Assembly (NCBI GenBank): GCA_019748175.1
Contig: JAIEPX010000027.1
Span: forward strand, 1-62,344
Direction of reading: 5' to 3'
Source: Gammaproteobacteria bacterium
GTDB taxonomy: Bacteria; Pseudomonadota; Gammaproteobacteria; JAIEPX01
DNA length: 62,344 nt
The translations under genes and the position numbers were made by a program. The notes beneath the pieces are model-generated. The model saw only the letters and a program-made list of their open reading frames with translations. It was not told the DNA's origin and did not search any database. Below are positions 48,338 through 55,870 of this stretch, in pieces; the stretch's first letter is position 1; every line of letters begins with the position of its first letter.

Positions 48338-48341
48338 GACT

Positions 48342-49136
48342 CTAAGCCTGAATATTGCCTGAGCTGCTATGGGCTGTGATATTCCTCACCCCGTGCTGTT
48401 CCAGGGTCTTTTGAGTGCTATCGAGAGAGGCTTGGTCCTGAAATGGCCCGACCTCAACCCGATAAACGGGTGTGTTGTTGACCATCGTCAACCGCACTCT
48501 GACGGGTAAGTTCGTCATTTGTGTGATTTTCGCGCTGTATTGATTTGCATTGCCTTTTTGAGCGAATGAACCGACTTGTAATATTTGACGAGTGGCGAGT
48601 GTATCTAAAGTTTCAGGCTCTCCTTTGTGCAGCGCCACTATACGTACTTTAGCGGTGCCATTAGCCACTAATCCCAGTTTTTTGGCGGCTGCATAAGATA
48701 CATCCATGACACGATTTGATTTGAACGGTCCTCGATCGTTTACTCTAACAACGACCGAATGCCCGTTTTCTAGATTGGTTACACGCGCATAGGTTGGCAA
48801 TGGCAAATCTGGGCTGGCTGCTGTCATACCAAACATGTCGTAGCGTTCATGGGTTGACGTGAGATGACCATGAAATTTTTGACCATACCAGGACGCAATT
48901 CCGACTTTGGTGTAATTTTTGGCAGTGTGCAGGACTTTATAACATTTTCCTTCCACCACATATTCACGTTCATTGCCATAACTAGAAAGTGGTTCATCTT
49001 GAGGGATTGAGCGTGTGGCGAAATGCGGTTCAGAGTATGGAGCATCATAGTTATAAGGATCATCGACGCAACCAGCCAGCCCTAATAACATCCCAATGAT
49101 CAAGGTGGTTTTGAGAGCATTCTGTTGGATTTTCAT
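48342..49136 (-). CDS. rlpA: Septal ring lytic transglycosylase RlpA (lipoprotein, SPOR domain)
   Basis: Outer-membrane lipoprotein that cuts denuded glycan strands at the septum. The ATG at 49136 gives a signal peptide with lipobox LAGC and has AAGGA upstream; an earlier ATG at 49154 lacks a ribosome site. Double-psi beta-barrel domain: VGIASWYGQKFHGHLTSTHERYDMFGMTAA ... VRVNDRGPFKSNRVMDVS, with the catalytic Asp region in NDRGPF. A C-terminal SPOR domain (ILQVGSFAQKGNANQYSAKI, YRVEVGPFQDQ) binds denuded glycan. It heads the dacA-ybeD-lipB-lipA group. Confidence 0.94.
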   Translation of the reverse strand: MKIQQNALKTTLIIGMLLGLAGCVDDPYNYDAPYSEPHFATRSIPQDEPLSSYGNEREYVVEGKCYKVLHTAKNYTKVGIASWYGQKFHGHLTSTHERYDMFGMTAASPDLPLPTYARVTNLENGHSVVVRVNDRGPFKSNRVMDVSYAAAKKLGLVANGTAKVRIVALHKGEPETLDTLATRQILQVGSFAQKGNANQYSAKITQMTNLPVRVRLTMVNNTPVYRVEVGPFQDQASLDSTQKTLEQHGVRNITAHSSSGNIQA

Positions 49137-49225
49137 GAACTTGGATCCTTTCATCAGCCGTTGAAATTAGGTCGATTGTAATAGGGTTTTCGCGAGTTTG
49201 TCCAGTGTGTGAATTCAAGGCCATC

Positions 49226-49263
49226 TAGACAGATACAATTAAAAGTGCTACATTATAGTGTAG
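49226..49263 (+). promoter_or_regulatory. promoter and palindromic operator of the xre gene
   Basis: TAGACA (49226-49231) and TACATT (49249-49254) are 17 nt apart. The -10 sits inside the inverted repeat CTACA-6 nt-TGTAG (49248-49263). A repressor on this palindrome would block the promoter, the usual layout for self-controlled Xre or antitoxin genes. Confidence 0.5.
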
Positions 49264-49314
49264 TGAGTAGATTTGCGAGTAAACAATTTTTTTGTGATTT
49301 AGGAGAATAATATT

Positions 49315-49650
49315 ATGAGATCTAGGGGCTTTAAAAAATACCTTGAAAAAAGGTTGGATAAGGGTGAAATTGCTGAAATTGAAAAGTCAGCAAATTTGGA
49401 AGCCCAATATATTAAATCACTCCAAGAAGATATTTCTGGAGCTGTTACTTTTTACATGAAAGAAGAAAACATTGGTTTTAATGAGTTAGTGCGTCGTTTA
49501 CAAATTAGCCCAACTCAGGCTTCTAGAATTAAAAGTGGTGGGGCTAATTTAACATTAGCTACGATTGCTCATGTGTTTGCCTTATTCAGAATCCAACCTC
49601 ATTTTGTGATTGGTAAAATCGTACGTAAAAATCGTCATTCTGAAATATAA
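49315..49650 (+). CDS. Xre-family helix-turn-helix regulator (antitoxin-like)
   Basis: The 111-aa protein has a helical N-terminus (MRSRGFKKYLEKRLDKGEIA), then a Cro/CI-type HTH: FNELVRRLQISPTQASRIKSG with NLTLATIAHVFALF as the last helix. Similar proteins act as antitoxins (HigA type) or phage-like regulators. No toxin of the RelE/HigB type lies in front or behind on the same strand. AGGAG precedes the ATG, and a palindromic operator overlaps its promoter, suggesting self-repression. It is the first gene of the accessory stretch and converges on the AlbA_2 gene. Confidence 0.8.
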   Translation: MRSRGFKKYLEKRLDKGEIAEIEKSANLEAQYIKSLQEDISGAVTFYMKEENIGFNELVRRLQISPTQASRIKSGGANLTLATIAHVFALFRIQPHFVIGKIVRKNRHSEI

Positions 49651-49661
49651 TTTATCATGCA

Positions 49662-50804
49662 TCACTTATGTTTTGTAAGTCCAAAAGAATTATAAAGTAT
49701 TTTGAATATGGGCTCTAGAGAATCGTCAATTTTTTCGTCTAACTTTATTTCGATATTACCAAGATTTAAACGCTTTTTAGTGACTGGATCTGGCATGGAA
49801 TCTTCATCAAAACCTATTCCTCCTAAATGACAATTATTAATGTTGAACATATTAATGGATACTATGCATGGTTCACATATTCCTTCAGATTTTAAAAATG
49901 CTATCAATCTATTGATGCCATCAATTAGTTTCGTTTCGAAATTACCCGCAGGAAAAGAGATTATTGTTTGTAGTGGATCTGAAGAAATATTAACTTCATA
50001 GCAAGCTTCAATAGATGCATTTCTAAAGACTTGATTATAAAAATGGCGTTCTGGTGCGTTCCAATAAATCCGTAAACCTTCTAAATTAGGAAAGATGTGA
50101 AAATTATGCACATCATTGCCTAAATTAAACGGCCTGAGGATATTATAAACATTATTTTTTTTGTCGGTATTTAATGAGTCAACATCAATGCTATTATGGT
50201 TATAATATGAACCGATAGGGATCATATGCGCTAAAACAAAAATTTTACCATCGTTTGTGAATGCATTAAGGTTTTCATTGCAAAAATTATTAATTCGCGC
50301 TTCAATAAATGCGTTTATATCTTTAATTAACGTACCATATTGCATAATTTTATCCTTAAGTGTATGTATATCGTAATATTGTCGACCTGCGTCAGTGCGA
50401 TAAGCGAATTGATATTTACATTCCGATCCATCGAGTTTTACAGCATGAGGTGCATTCCAGCTTTTTCTAATAGAAATGACGAGGCATCCGCTTAATGGAT
50501 ATGAATAATACCCTAATAATTTTGGTTCCAAGTTAGACTGTAAAATTTGTGAAATACGAATTTGTAGTTCATCTATATTGTCGGTAATTTTACAGCGATC
50601 TACAGGTAGTCCATTTTCTTCTTTAATCCCATAAATAATGTGTCCTCCTTCCGTATTTGCGAACGCGGAGACATCTCGACAAAATTCATATTTCTCATTC
50701 CCGTCAAGCAAAATTTGTGATTTATACTCTAGATATCGAGATTCCGGTACTTGATTTTTAATAAAATTATTCAAATCTTGTTCTGATAATTTTTTAACTA
50801 TCAT
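49662..50804 (-). CDS. AlbA_2 (Schlafen-type) putative nucleic-acid-binding protein
   Basis: The N-terminal domain (about 15-150) has the AlbA_2/Schlafen core: SRYLEYKSQILLDGNEKYEFCRDVSAFANTEGGHIIYGIKE and a later FAYRTDAGRQYYDIHTLKD. This fold includes RNA/DNA-binding proteins and, in Schlafen relatives, tRNA or rRNA cleaving enzymes; bacterial members are common in defence islands. The C-terminal 200 aa are not recognised. The ATG at 50804 has GGGGAG upstream. It is convergent with the xre gene (11-nt gap) and divergent from the AbiE pair, with a palindrome next to its -10 (50903-50921). Nuclease activity or defence is inference. Confidence 0.8.
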   Translation of the reverse strand: MIVKKLSEQDLNNFIKNQVPESRYLEYKSQILLDGNEKYEFCRDVSAFANTEGGHIIYGIKEENGLPVDRCKITDNIDELQIRISQILQSNLEPKLLGYYSYPLSGCLVISIRKSWNAPHAVKLDGSECKYQFAYRTDAGRQYYDIHTLKDKIMQYGTLIKDINAFIEARINNFCNENLNAFTNDGKIFVLAHMIPIGSYYNHNSIDVDSLNTDKKNNVYNILRPFNLGNDVHNFHIFPNLEGLRIYWNAPERHFYNQVFRNASIEACYEVNISSDPLQTIISFPAGNFETKLIDGINRLIAFLKSEGICEPCIVSINMFNINNCHLGGIGFDEDSMPDPVTKKRLNLGNIEIKLDEKIDDSLEPIFKILYNSFGLTKHK

Positions 50805-50902
50805 AAATACTCCCCATGCGCTCATTGTAGAATTTTACTAAGTAATGAGGCCAATTGTTATATCGAAACTTAATAATCAAAATTTGGCTCGGGCATAATA
50901 CT

Positions 50903-50921
50903 ATTATAGTTCATATTGAAC
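50903..50921 (-). promoter_or_regulatory. -10 element and palindrome upstream of the AlbA_2 gene
   Basis: On the minus strand TATAAT occupies 50908-50903, directly followed upstream by the palindrome GTTCA-TAT-TGAAC (50909-50921), which would lie between -10 and -35. A good -35 is not visible. This may be an operator shared with the divergent AbiE promoter region. Confidence 0.4.
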
Positions 50922-50991
50922 GGTTGATAATGTGCTCCCTATAAACCTTTGAAAACTGTATATCTTTACAGTCGCAGTTGCTCGATAGGGT

Positions 50992-51048
50992 TTGATATAT
51001 GCCAATAAATCGGATATAATCATATATAACCCCCAAATTAGGGGTTTA
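50992..51048 (+). promoter_or_regulatory. abiE promoter with inverted repeat in the leader
   Basis: TTGATA (50992-50997) and consensus TATAAT (51015-51020) are exactly 17 nt apart. An inverted repeat AACCCC-8 nt-GGGGTT (51029-51047) lies just past the expected start site. AbiEi antitoxins bind inverted repeats to repress their own operon, so this is a candidate operator. Confidence 0.65.
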
Positions 51049-51066
51049 AAGAGAATGGAGCAGTTT

Positions 51067-51861
51067 ATGAGTTTCTCAAATTATATTCGTGAACTTCAGC
51101 AATATGGTAAATGCTGCTTTAGTATTGAAGAAGCTGTACTGAGAATGGGTAAAAGCCGTAAAGCAGTTCTATCTTCTATAGAGCACTTGTTAGCTAGAGG
51201 TGAGATTGCCAGTCCAGCTAGGGGCTTTTATGTCATAGTAGCACCTGAGTATCAGAAGCTGGGATGTATTCCCGCTGAACATTTTATTCCCTATTTAATG
51301 CAGTATTGGAATAGTAGTTACTATGCAGGGTTGTTATCAGCAGCGTCATATCATGGTGCGTCTCACCAAGCTGTGCAAAATTTTCAAGTTATGATTGAAG
51401 GACGCCATCCAGAATTGCATTGTGGCAGAGTAAGAGTTCGGTTTATGACTAATCAACATTTGAAAGAAATACCTGTTCAACGTATTAGCACTTCAAAAAG
51501 TATATTAAATGTGTCAACACCAGAAGGCACAGCTAAAGATTTGATGTATTATCTAGGACAAAGTGGTGGATTAAATCACATAGTGACTGTTCTTGAGGAA
51601 CTTCAAGAAGTCATAGATCGCCAGAAATTATCGAGTTTGGCTGAGTCAAGTAAAGAAGTTGCGTGGAAGCAAAGATTAGGATTTTTGTTTGAGCATGTTG
51701 GTGCAAGAGGTTTGGCAGAAGTATTGCGAATGCATTTAGTTAAATTGAAAAGAGTCGATTACATTTTATTAATGCCAGGGAAAAAAGGTATCAATAAATA
51801 TTATCCAAGGAATAATGATTGGAAAATTATTGAAAATATAACTTTGGAGAATGATTTATGA
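51067..51861 (+). CDS. AbiEi family antitoxin / transcriptional regulator
   Basis: The 264-aa protein has an N-terminal winged helix typical of AbiEi (CFSIEEAVLRMGKSRKAVLS, ARGEIASPARGFYVIV) and the following PAEHFIPYLMQYWNSSYYAGLLSAASYHGAS segment of the same family. The C-terminal domain is used for operator binding in known members. The ATG at 51067 is 6 nt behind GGAG. It overlaps the toxin gene by 4 nt (ATGA). In known type IV AbiE systems this protein represses the operon and counteracts AbiEii without binding it. Confidence 0.85.
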   Translation: MSFSNYIRELQQYGKCCFSIEEAVLRMGKSRKAVLSSIEHLLARGEIASPARGFYVIVAPEYQKLGCIPAEHFIPYLMQYWNSSYYAGLLSAASYHGASHQAVQNFQVMIEGRHPELHCGRVRVRFMTNQHLKEIPVQRISTSKSILNVSTPEGTAKDLMYYLGQSGGLNHIVTVLEELQEVIDRQKLSSLAESSKEVAWKQRLGFLFEHVGARGLAEVLRMHLVKLKRVDYILLMPGKKGINKYYPRNNDWKIIENITLENDL

Positions 51862-52640
51862 TACCTGATTATTGCATTGCTGAATGGAGGCAAGAAGTTC
51901 CATGGATTCAGGATTACCAAGTTGAACAAGATTTGATTATTACAAGAGCGCTCGTTAGTCTCTATGAAAATCCTGTAATTAGAGATAGTCTCGTTTTTCG
52001 TGGTGGTACAGCTTTGCATAAGTTGTTTATTACGCCTGCAGCAAGATATAGTGAAGATATTGATTTAGTACAGATTCGTCCTGAACCTATAGGAGAGGTG
52101 ATTGATGAAATTCGAGAAAATTTAGTTTGGCTTGGTGATCCTATCAGAAAAATTACAGAAAGAGGTGTGAAATTAATTTATAGATATAATGCAATAGATG
52201 GCTCAAAGAAAAGACTTAAAATTGAAATAAATACTACTGAACATTTTTATGTCCATGATTTAATTGACTATGAATTTAAGTTCAACAATTCTTGGTATTC
52301 TGGGAAATGTACTATTAGAACGTATCAACTGAATGAGTTGATGGGAACTAAATTACGTGCATTATATCAACGACGTAAAGGGCGTGATTTGTTTGATCTT
52401 TGGATTGTGTTGAAAAATAAACTTATTGATACTAATGTTGTTATTGATGTGTTTTTAGCTCATGGCGATAGAGATGGGACTCAAATTTCTCGAAGATTAT
52501 TTGAAAAAAATCTAACAGAGAAATTGAGAAATCTTGATTTTCAACAAGATACATTCAATCTGTTGGCTGAAGGAACTAGATGGTCGTTCGGAGAAGCGTT
52601 TGAGGCAGTGAATAAAGAATTAATTTCCTTATTATCATGA
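51858..52640 (+). CDS. AbiEii family nucleotidyltransferase toxin
   Basis: A 260-aa DNA-polymerase-beta-type nucleotidyltransferase. Key motifs: FRGGTALHKLF (GG-S/T motif), RYSEDIDLVQ (the DxD metal site) and KLRALYQRRKGRDLFDLWIVL (motif IV). Homologues such as MenT/AbiEii stop growth by adding nucleotides to tRNA 3' ends or binding GTP, and give phage abortive infection or plasmid stabilisation. It is translationally coupled to the antitoxin. Family placement is firm; the target here is unknown. Confidence 0.88.
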   Translation: MIPDYCIAEWRQEVPWIQDYQVEQDLIITRALVSLYENPVIRDSLVFRGGTALHKLFITPAARYSEDIDLVQIRPEPIGEVIDEIRENLVWLGDPIRKITERGVKLIYRYNAIDGSKKRLKIEINTTEHFYVHDLIDYEFKFNNSWYSGKCTIRTYQLNELMGTKLRALYQRRKGRDLFDLWIVLKNKLIDTNVVIDVFLAHGDRDGTQISRRLFEKNLTEKLRNLDFQQDTFNLLAEGTRWSFGEAFEAVNKELISLLS

Positions 52641-52691
52641 TAGTGAAGTGCTACTATTACGGTTGATGATTCATATGAAATTGGAGAAGCA

Positions 52692-53429
52692 ATGAGTAAC
52701 AATGTGATTTATGGGATACACGCGATTCAGGCGAAGCTAAAGCGGTCGCCGGGTTCGGTGCAAAAGATTTATGTGCTGGCGGGAAAGAGAAGCGTGCGCT
52801 TGGAGTCGTTAGTGGGGCAGGCCAAAGGGTTGCAGATTGGTATAAGTGAGTTGTCGCGTGATGAGCTCGATAAGATGGTGCAGGGCGGAGTGCATCAGGG
52901 GGTTGTGGCAAGTGTGAGGGCGATTTCATCGAGTGTGGTGACATTGGATGATGTGTATGAGAAGACAGAGAAACTCTTTCTGTTGGTGTTGGATGGTGTC
53001 CAAGATCCGCATAATTTGGGGGCCTGTCTGAGGGTGGCGGATGCTGCGGGGGTCGATGCAGTGATCGCTCCAAAAGATAATGCTGTGAGCTTGACGCCGA
53101 CGGTCCGGAAAGTAGCGAGCGGGGCGGCTGAAACGGTGCCTTACATCCAGGTGACTAATCTTGCTCGAACACTGCAAGAGCTCAAAGATCGCGGTATATG
53201 GCTGTATGGGGCGGCAGGAGAGGCCGAAGACACGATATTTGATAAGAAACTTGAGCGCCCATTGGCGATCGTGATGGGTGCTGAAGGCAAGGGTTTAAGG
53301 CGTTTAACACGCGATCATTGTGACTTTCTGGTCAAAATTCCTATGGAAGGTTCGGTGGATAGCTTGAATGTGTCAGTTGCGACGGGAATATGCTGCTTTG
53401 AGGTTGTTAGGCAACACTTGCTTAGTTGA
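52692..53429 (+). CDS. rlmB: 23S rRNA (guanosine-2251-2'-O) methyltransferase RlmB
   Basis: SpoU-type methyltransferase, 245 aa. It has the N-terminal substrate domain (NVIYGIHAIQAKLKRSPGSV) and the trefoil-knot SAM site with LDGVQDPHNLGACLRVADAAG, VMGAEGKGLRRL and IPMEGSVDSLNVSVATGICCFE. It modifies G2251 in the peptidyl-transferase P loop. GGAG lies 5 nt before the ATG. The first 500 nt are clearly richer in G+C than the flanking genes. In related bacteria rlmB directly precedes rpsF; here a 518-aa effector-like gene lies between. Confidence 0.95.
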   Translation: MSNNVIYGIHAIQAKLKRSPGSVQKIYVLAGKRSVRLESLVGQAKGLQIGISELSRDELDKMVQGGVHQGVVASVRAISSSVVTLDDVYEKTEKLFLLVLDGVQDPHNLGACLRVADAAGVDAVIAPKDNAVSLTPTVRKVASGAAETVPYIQVTNLARTLQELKDRGIWLYGAAGEAEDTIFDKKLERPLAIVMGAEGKGLRRLTRDHCDFLVKIPMEGSVDSLNVSVATGICCFEVVRQHLLS

Positions 53430-53439
53430 TCAAATTTTG

Positions 53440-53468
53440 TTGAATATTTGCTAGAAAAATGGGATAAT
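53440..53468 (+). promoter_or_regulatory. promoter of the 518-aa J-domain-like gene
   Basis: TTGAAT (53440-53445) and GATAAT (53463-53468) are separated by 17 nt and lie about 35 nt before the start codon; each box matches consensus at four or five of six positions. Confidence 0.6.
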
Positions 53469-53503
53469 GCCCATCAAATATTATCTAAATGAAGAGGGTA
53501 AAA

Positions 53504-55060
53504 ATGGCTGGCAAAAAAGCGTTCGAACAATATCAGGCTGATGATCACGATTTTGATCAAAATAGTGATGCTAGTGAAAACAGCGATCATGGGGAATGCG
53601 ATTGCGACGATTGTCGTGCCACATACAATGAGTCTGATGCTCCTTGCACTAATCCTAATTGCACAGAGTGCGGTCAACAACCTTCTAGTGAACTCCCTTC
53701 TGTACCTTCTATCGAAGTCCTCACCGCTGCAGATATTGAAGCAATTCAAAACGCATATGATCTTGTTGGGCTTGAACGAATCGCATCAATAAAACAATTA
53801 AAAAAAGCGATTACGAAGGCATTACTTGAACATCATCCTGATAGAACTGCAAAAACAACTCATGCTAAAGGTTCAGAGGAAAAAACAAAACAACTTAATG
53901 CAGCTATGGAATCTGTTAATTCGCTGTTGAGATCGCCTCAAAAGGCTCAGCTTTATAGACTCTTTCAAAATTCTAGTTTTGCCTTGCTCAGTCGGCATCC
54001 TCAATTTTCAAAAGAAATTTTCAGATATCATTTGACATTCACCTTTTATAAAAATGGACAGGAAATGAAGATGCTTCCTAGTCCTGTAGGGTTAGAGAAT
54101 TTTCCACCATTGATTCAAAATAATATTGCTGTGTTTATTAATCTTCTGTTTCCTGCAATTCAAAAAATAGATCAGAAATTTTTACCAACAGTTCTCCGAG
54201 GTGAACATGATGATCTCACTGTAATTACAGCAGAAAATTATACCACGAGTGAATTGCTGGTCCTTTTCAAGTTGGTGGTATCAGGCGAATATAGATTACC
54301 TTATCCTTTGCGTTATAAAAAGGACGTTAAAACACTTGTTGATCCAATGTTAAACTCAATTTTTACACGTCAAGGTCAACCAGCAATGGTTGAATATATT
54401 AATAAAAATCTTACGAAAGAGAGTGCGGCTCAATCCCTGCACAGATTGTTAACGCTAGCAATTAATCTAGAGTTAGCGAATCGTGATTATTATGATTATG
54501 CAATTGATGAAGTTTCGAGTGTTGAATATATCCGCAATGTCACAGAATGGTTGTGGGTAGCTGCAGCAGTTTCCTGTTTCGGTGGGGCTATATATTATTG
54601 GATTTTACATGATCTTCTGCTTATCACACTCCCACTTGTTATTTACTCGTCACTGGTTTTTATGATCGCTATTCCCGTAGTGCTTTGTTTAGTTGCTCTG
54701 CTGTGGGGCTATTTCCCGGTGAAAAATTTCAACACATTCATCGCGAATACTTCAGCGATGATCAGTGAGTATTTCTTTTTGAATTGCTGGAGCGGAGATA
54801 TTCAATTCAATAATTTGGCATTTCTGAAATCACTGTATTTATCAGAATCTGCATTGAATGCACTTCCAGTAGAAAACACCGCAGAAAAATCTTTTCAGAA
54901 AGCTGAGTTTACTTATGGAGAAAGCGCGGGCAATTTTGTAGGCTCATTTTTTGGATCTTCTGCGCGATCTAATAAATATGTGTCACTCGTTGAGCATCCT
55001 GAAGACAGCAATAGTATCTCCTTTGGAATGGCTGCTAACTCAATAAATAATGTGGATTAA
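53504..55060 (+). CDS. Membrane protein with HPD (J-domain-like) motif and Cys cluster, effector-like
   Basis: Not a known family as a whole; 518 aa. The acidic N-terminus is followed by a Cys-rich patch (CDCDDCR at about 33-39 and CTNPNCTECG at about 48-57) that could bind zinc. Then comes a J-domain-like segment: IKQLKKAITKALLEHHPDRTAKT with the HPD tripeptide near residue 111, then a helix EEKTKQLNAAMESVNSLLRS ending as helices III-IV do in DnaJ. The middle is helical. Two or three hydrophobic spans lie at about 345-410 (LWVAAAVSCFGGAIYYWIL; LVIYSSLVFMIAIPVVLCLV). GAGGG lies 5 nt before the ATG at 53504. It could recruit an Hsp70; a host or bacterial target is unknown. Confidence 0.75.
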   Translation: MAGKKAFEQYQADDHDFDQNSDASENSDHGECDCDDCRATYNESDAPCTNPNCTECGQQPSSELPSVPSIEVLTAADIEAIQNAYDLVGLERIASIKQLKKAITKALLEHHPDRTAKTTHAKGSEEKTKQLNAAMESVNSLLRSPQKAQLYRLFQNSSFALLSRHPQFSKEIFRYHLTFTFYKNGQEMKMLPSPVGLENFPPLIQNNIAVFINLLFPAIQKIDQKFLPTVLRGEHDDLTVITAENYTTSELLVLFKLVVSGEYRLPYPLRYKKDVKTLVDPMLNSIFTRQGQPAMVEYINKNLTKESAAQSLHRLLTLAINLELANRDYYDYAIDEVSSVEYIRNVTEWLWVAAAVSCFGGAIYYWILHDLLLITLPLVIYSSLVFMIAIPVVLCLVALLWGYFPVKNFNTFIANTSAMISEYFFLNCWSGDIQFNNLAFLKSLYLSESALNALPVENTAEKSFQKAEFTYGESAGNFVGSFFGSSARSNKYVSLVEHPEDSNSISFGMAANSINNVD

Positions 55061-55072
55061 GGAAGAAGGCAA

Positions 55073-55139
55073 AGAAGGGGTAAGATCTTGGTTTGATGAG
55101 TCCTGTAAGAACCCATCAAACCAAGATCTTACCCCTTCT
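55073..55139. repeat. long perfect palindrome (26-bp arms) before rpsF
   Basis: Arms 55073-55098 and 55114-55139 are perfect complements over 26 nt, with a 15-nt loop. The element begins 13 nt after the stop of the 518-aa gene. Its right arm ends where the -35 of the rpsF promoter would be. There is no long T run, though an extruded stem would stop or stall transcription. Arm and loop sizes are nearly those of the palindrome at 28620. Confidence 0.85.
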
Positions 55140-55158
55140 CTTCTTCTGGAAATAAGCT

Positions 55159-55211
55159 TATAATGGCCGGCTTGTATTTAACTTCCTTGCCTCACCCCTC
55201 GTTGGGGAGGC
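55159..55211 (+). promoter_or_regulatory. rpsF -10 element and leader hairpin (possible S6:S18 site)
   Basis: A consensus TATAAT (55159-55164) has only a weak -35 (TTCTCT at 55136-55141, overlapping the palindrome arm). In the leader GCCTCACCCC (55189-55198) pairs with GGGGAGGC (55204-55211), followed by AACCGAGAG before the start. S6:S18 autoregulatory leaders have a hairpin with a CCG-containing bulge in this position; the match here is only suggestive. Confidence 0.4.
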
Positions 55212-55233
55212 TATAAACCGAGAGGAAATCTGT

Positions 55234-55611
55234 ATGCGACATTATGAAATTGTCGTCATGGTACATCCTGATCAAAGCGATCAGGTTCCGTCCATGGTGA
55301 AACGTTATCAATCTATGATCGAAGAAAGCGGTGGCACTGTCCATCGACTTGAAGATTGGGGCCGACGTCAGTTAGCCTATCCAATTAAAAAAATCCATAA
55401 AGCTCACTATGTGCTCCTGAACATTGAGTGCAGTCAACCAGCGTTGGATGAGTTGACCACGGGTTTTCGCTTTAATGATGCCGTGCTTCGTAATCTGGTC
55501 ATCCGCATGGATGCGCCTATTACCGCACCGTCTTCATTAGTGAAGAGTGAAACTACCAGAAGCGAAACGTCTAAAAACGAAGATCTCGTTGAAGACGATA
55601 TTGCCGAATAA
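55234..55611 (+). CDS. rpsF: 30S ribosomal protein S6
   Basis: Pairs with S18 on the platform of the 30S subunit. The 125-aa product shows [62 protein letters not shown] and [13 protein letters not shown], the family core. An acidic Ser/Glu tail follows. GAGG lies before the ATG. It leads rpsR-rplI-dnaB-alr. Confidence 0.97.
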   Translation: MRHYEIVVMVHPDQSDQVPSMVKRYQSMIEESGGTVHRLEDWGRRQLAYPIKKIHKAHYVLLNIECSQPALDELTTGFRFNDAVLRNLVIRMDAPITAPSSLVKSETTRSETSKNEDLVEDDIAE

Positions 55612-55629
55612 TGTAAGAGGAGAATGCTA

Positions 55630-55851
55630 GTGAGTTATTCACGTCGTAAAAAGTTTTGTAAATTTACTGCCGATGGCATCAATGCTATCGATTATAAAGA
55701 TGTAGAAACGTTGAAAAATTATATCATGGAAAATGGTCGCATGGTTCCGAGCCGAATTACGGGTACCAGTGCACGCTTTCAACGTCAATTATCTGCGGCA
55801 ATTAAAATTGCGCGTTATTTGGCGCTTTTACCTTATTGCGATACGCACTAA
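55630..55851 (+). CDS. rpsR: 30S ribosomal protein S18
   Basis: Binds S6 and 16S rRNA. I use the GTG at 55630 ([20 protein letters not shown], 73 aa). AGGAG (55618-55622) is 7 nt before it but only 1 nt before the ATG at 55624. The C-terminal part [20 protein letters not shown] and [14 protein letters not shown] is diagnostic. It lies 18 nt behind rpsF; priB, present here in enterobacteria, is absent. Confidence 0.97.
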   Translation: MSYSRRKKFCKFTADGINAIDYKDVETLKNYIMENGRMVPSRITGTSARFQRQLSAAIKIARYLALLPYCDTH

Positions 55852-55870
55852 TTAACATACGAGGTGTAAG

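Noticed and set aside
52657..53073. 138-codon minus-strand frame rich in Pro, His and Ser opposite rlmB
   Set aside because: Arises from the G-rich coding strand of rlmB; the product is low complexity and rlmB is a clear family match.
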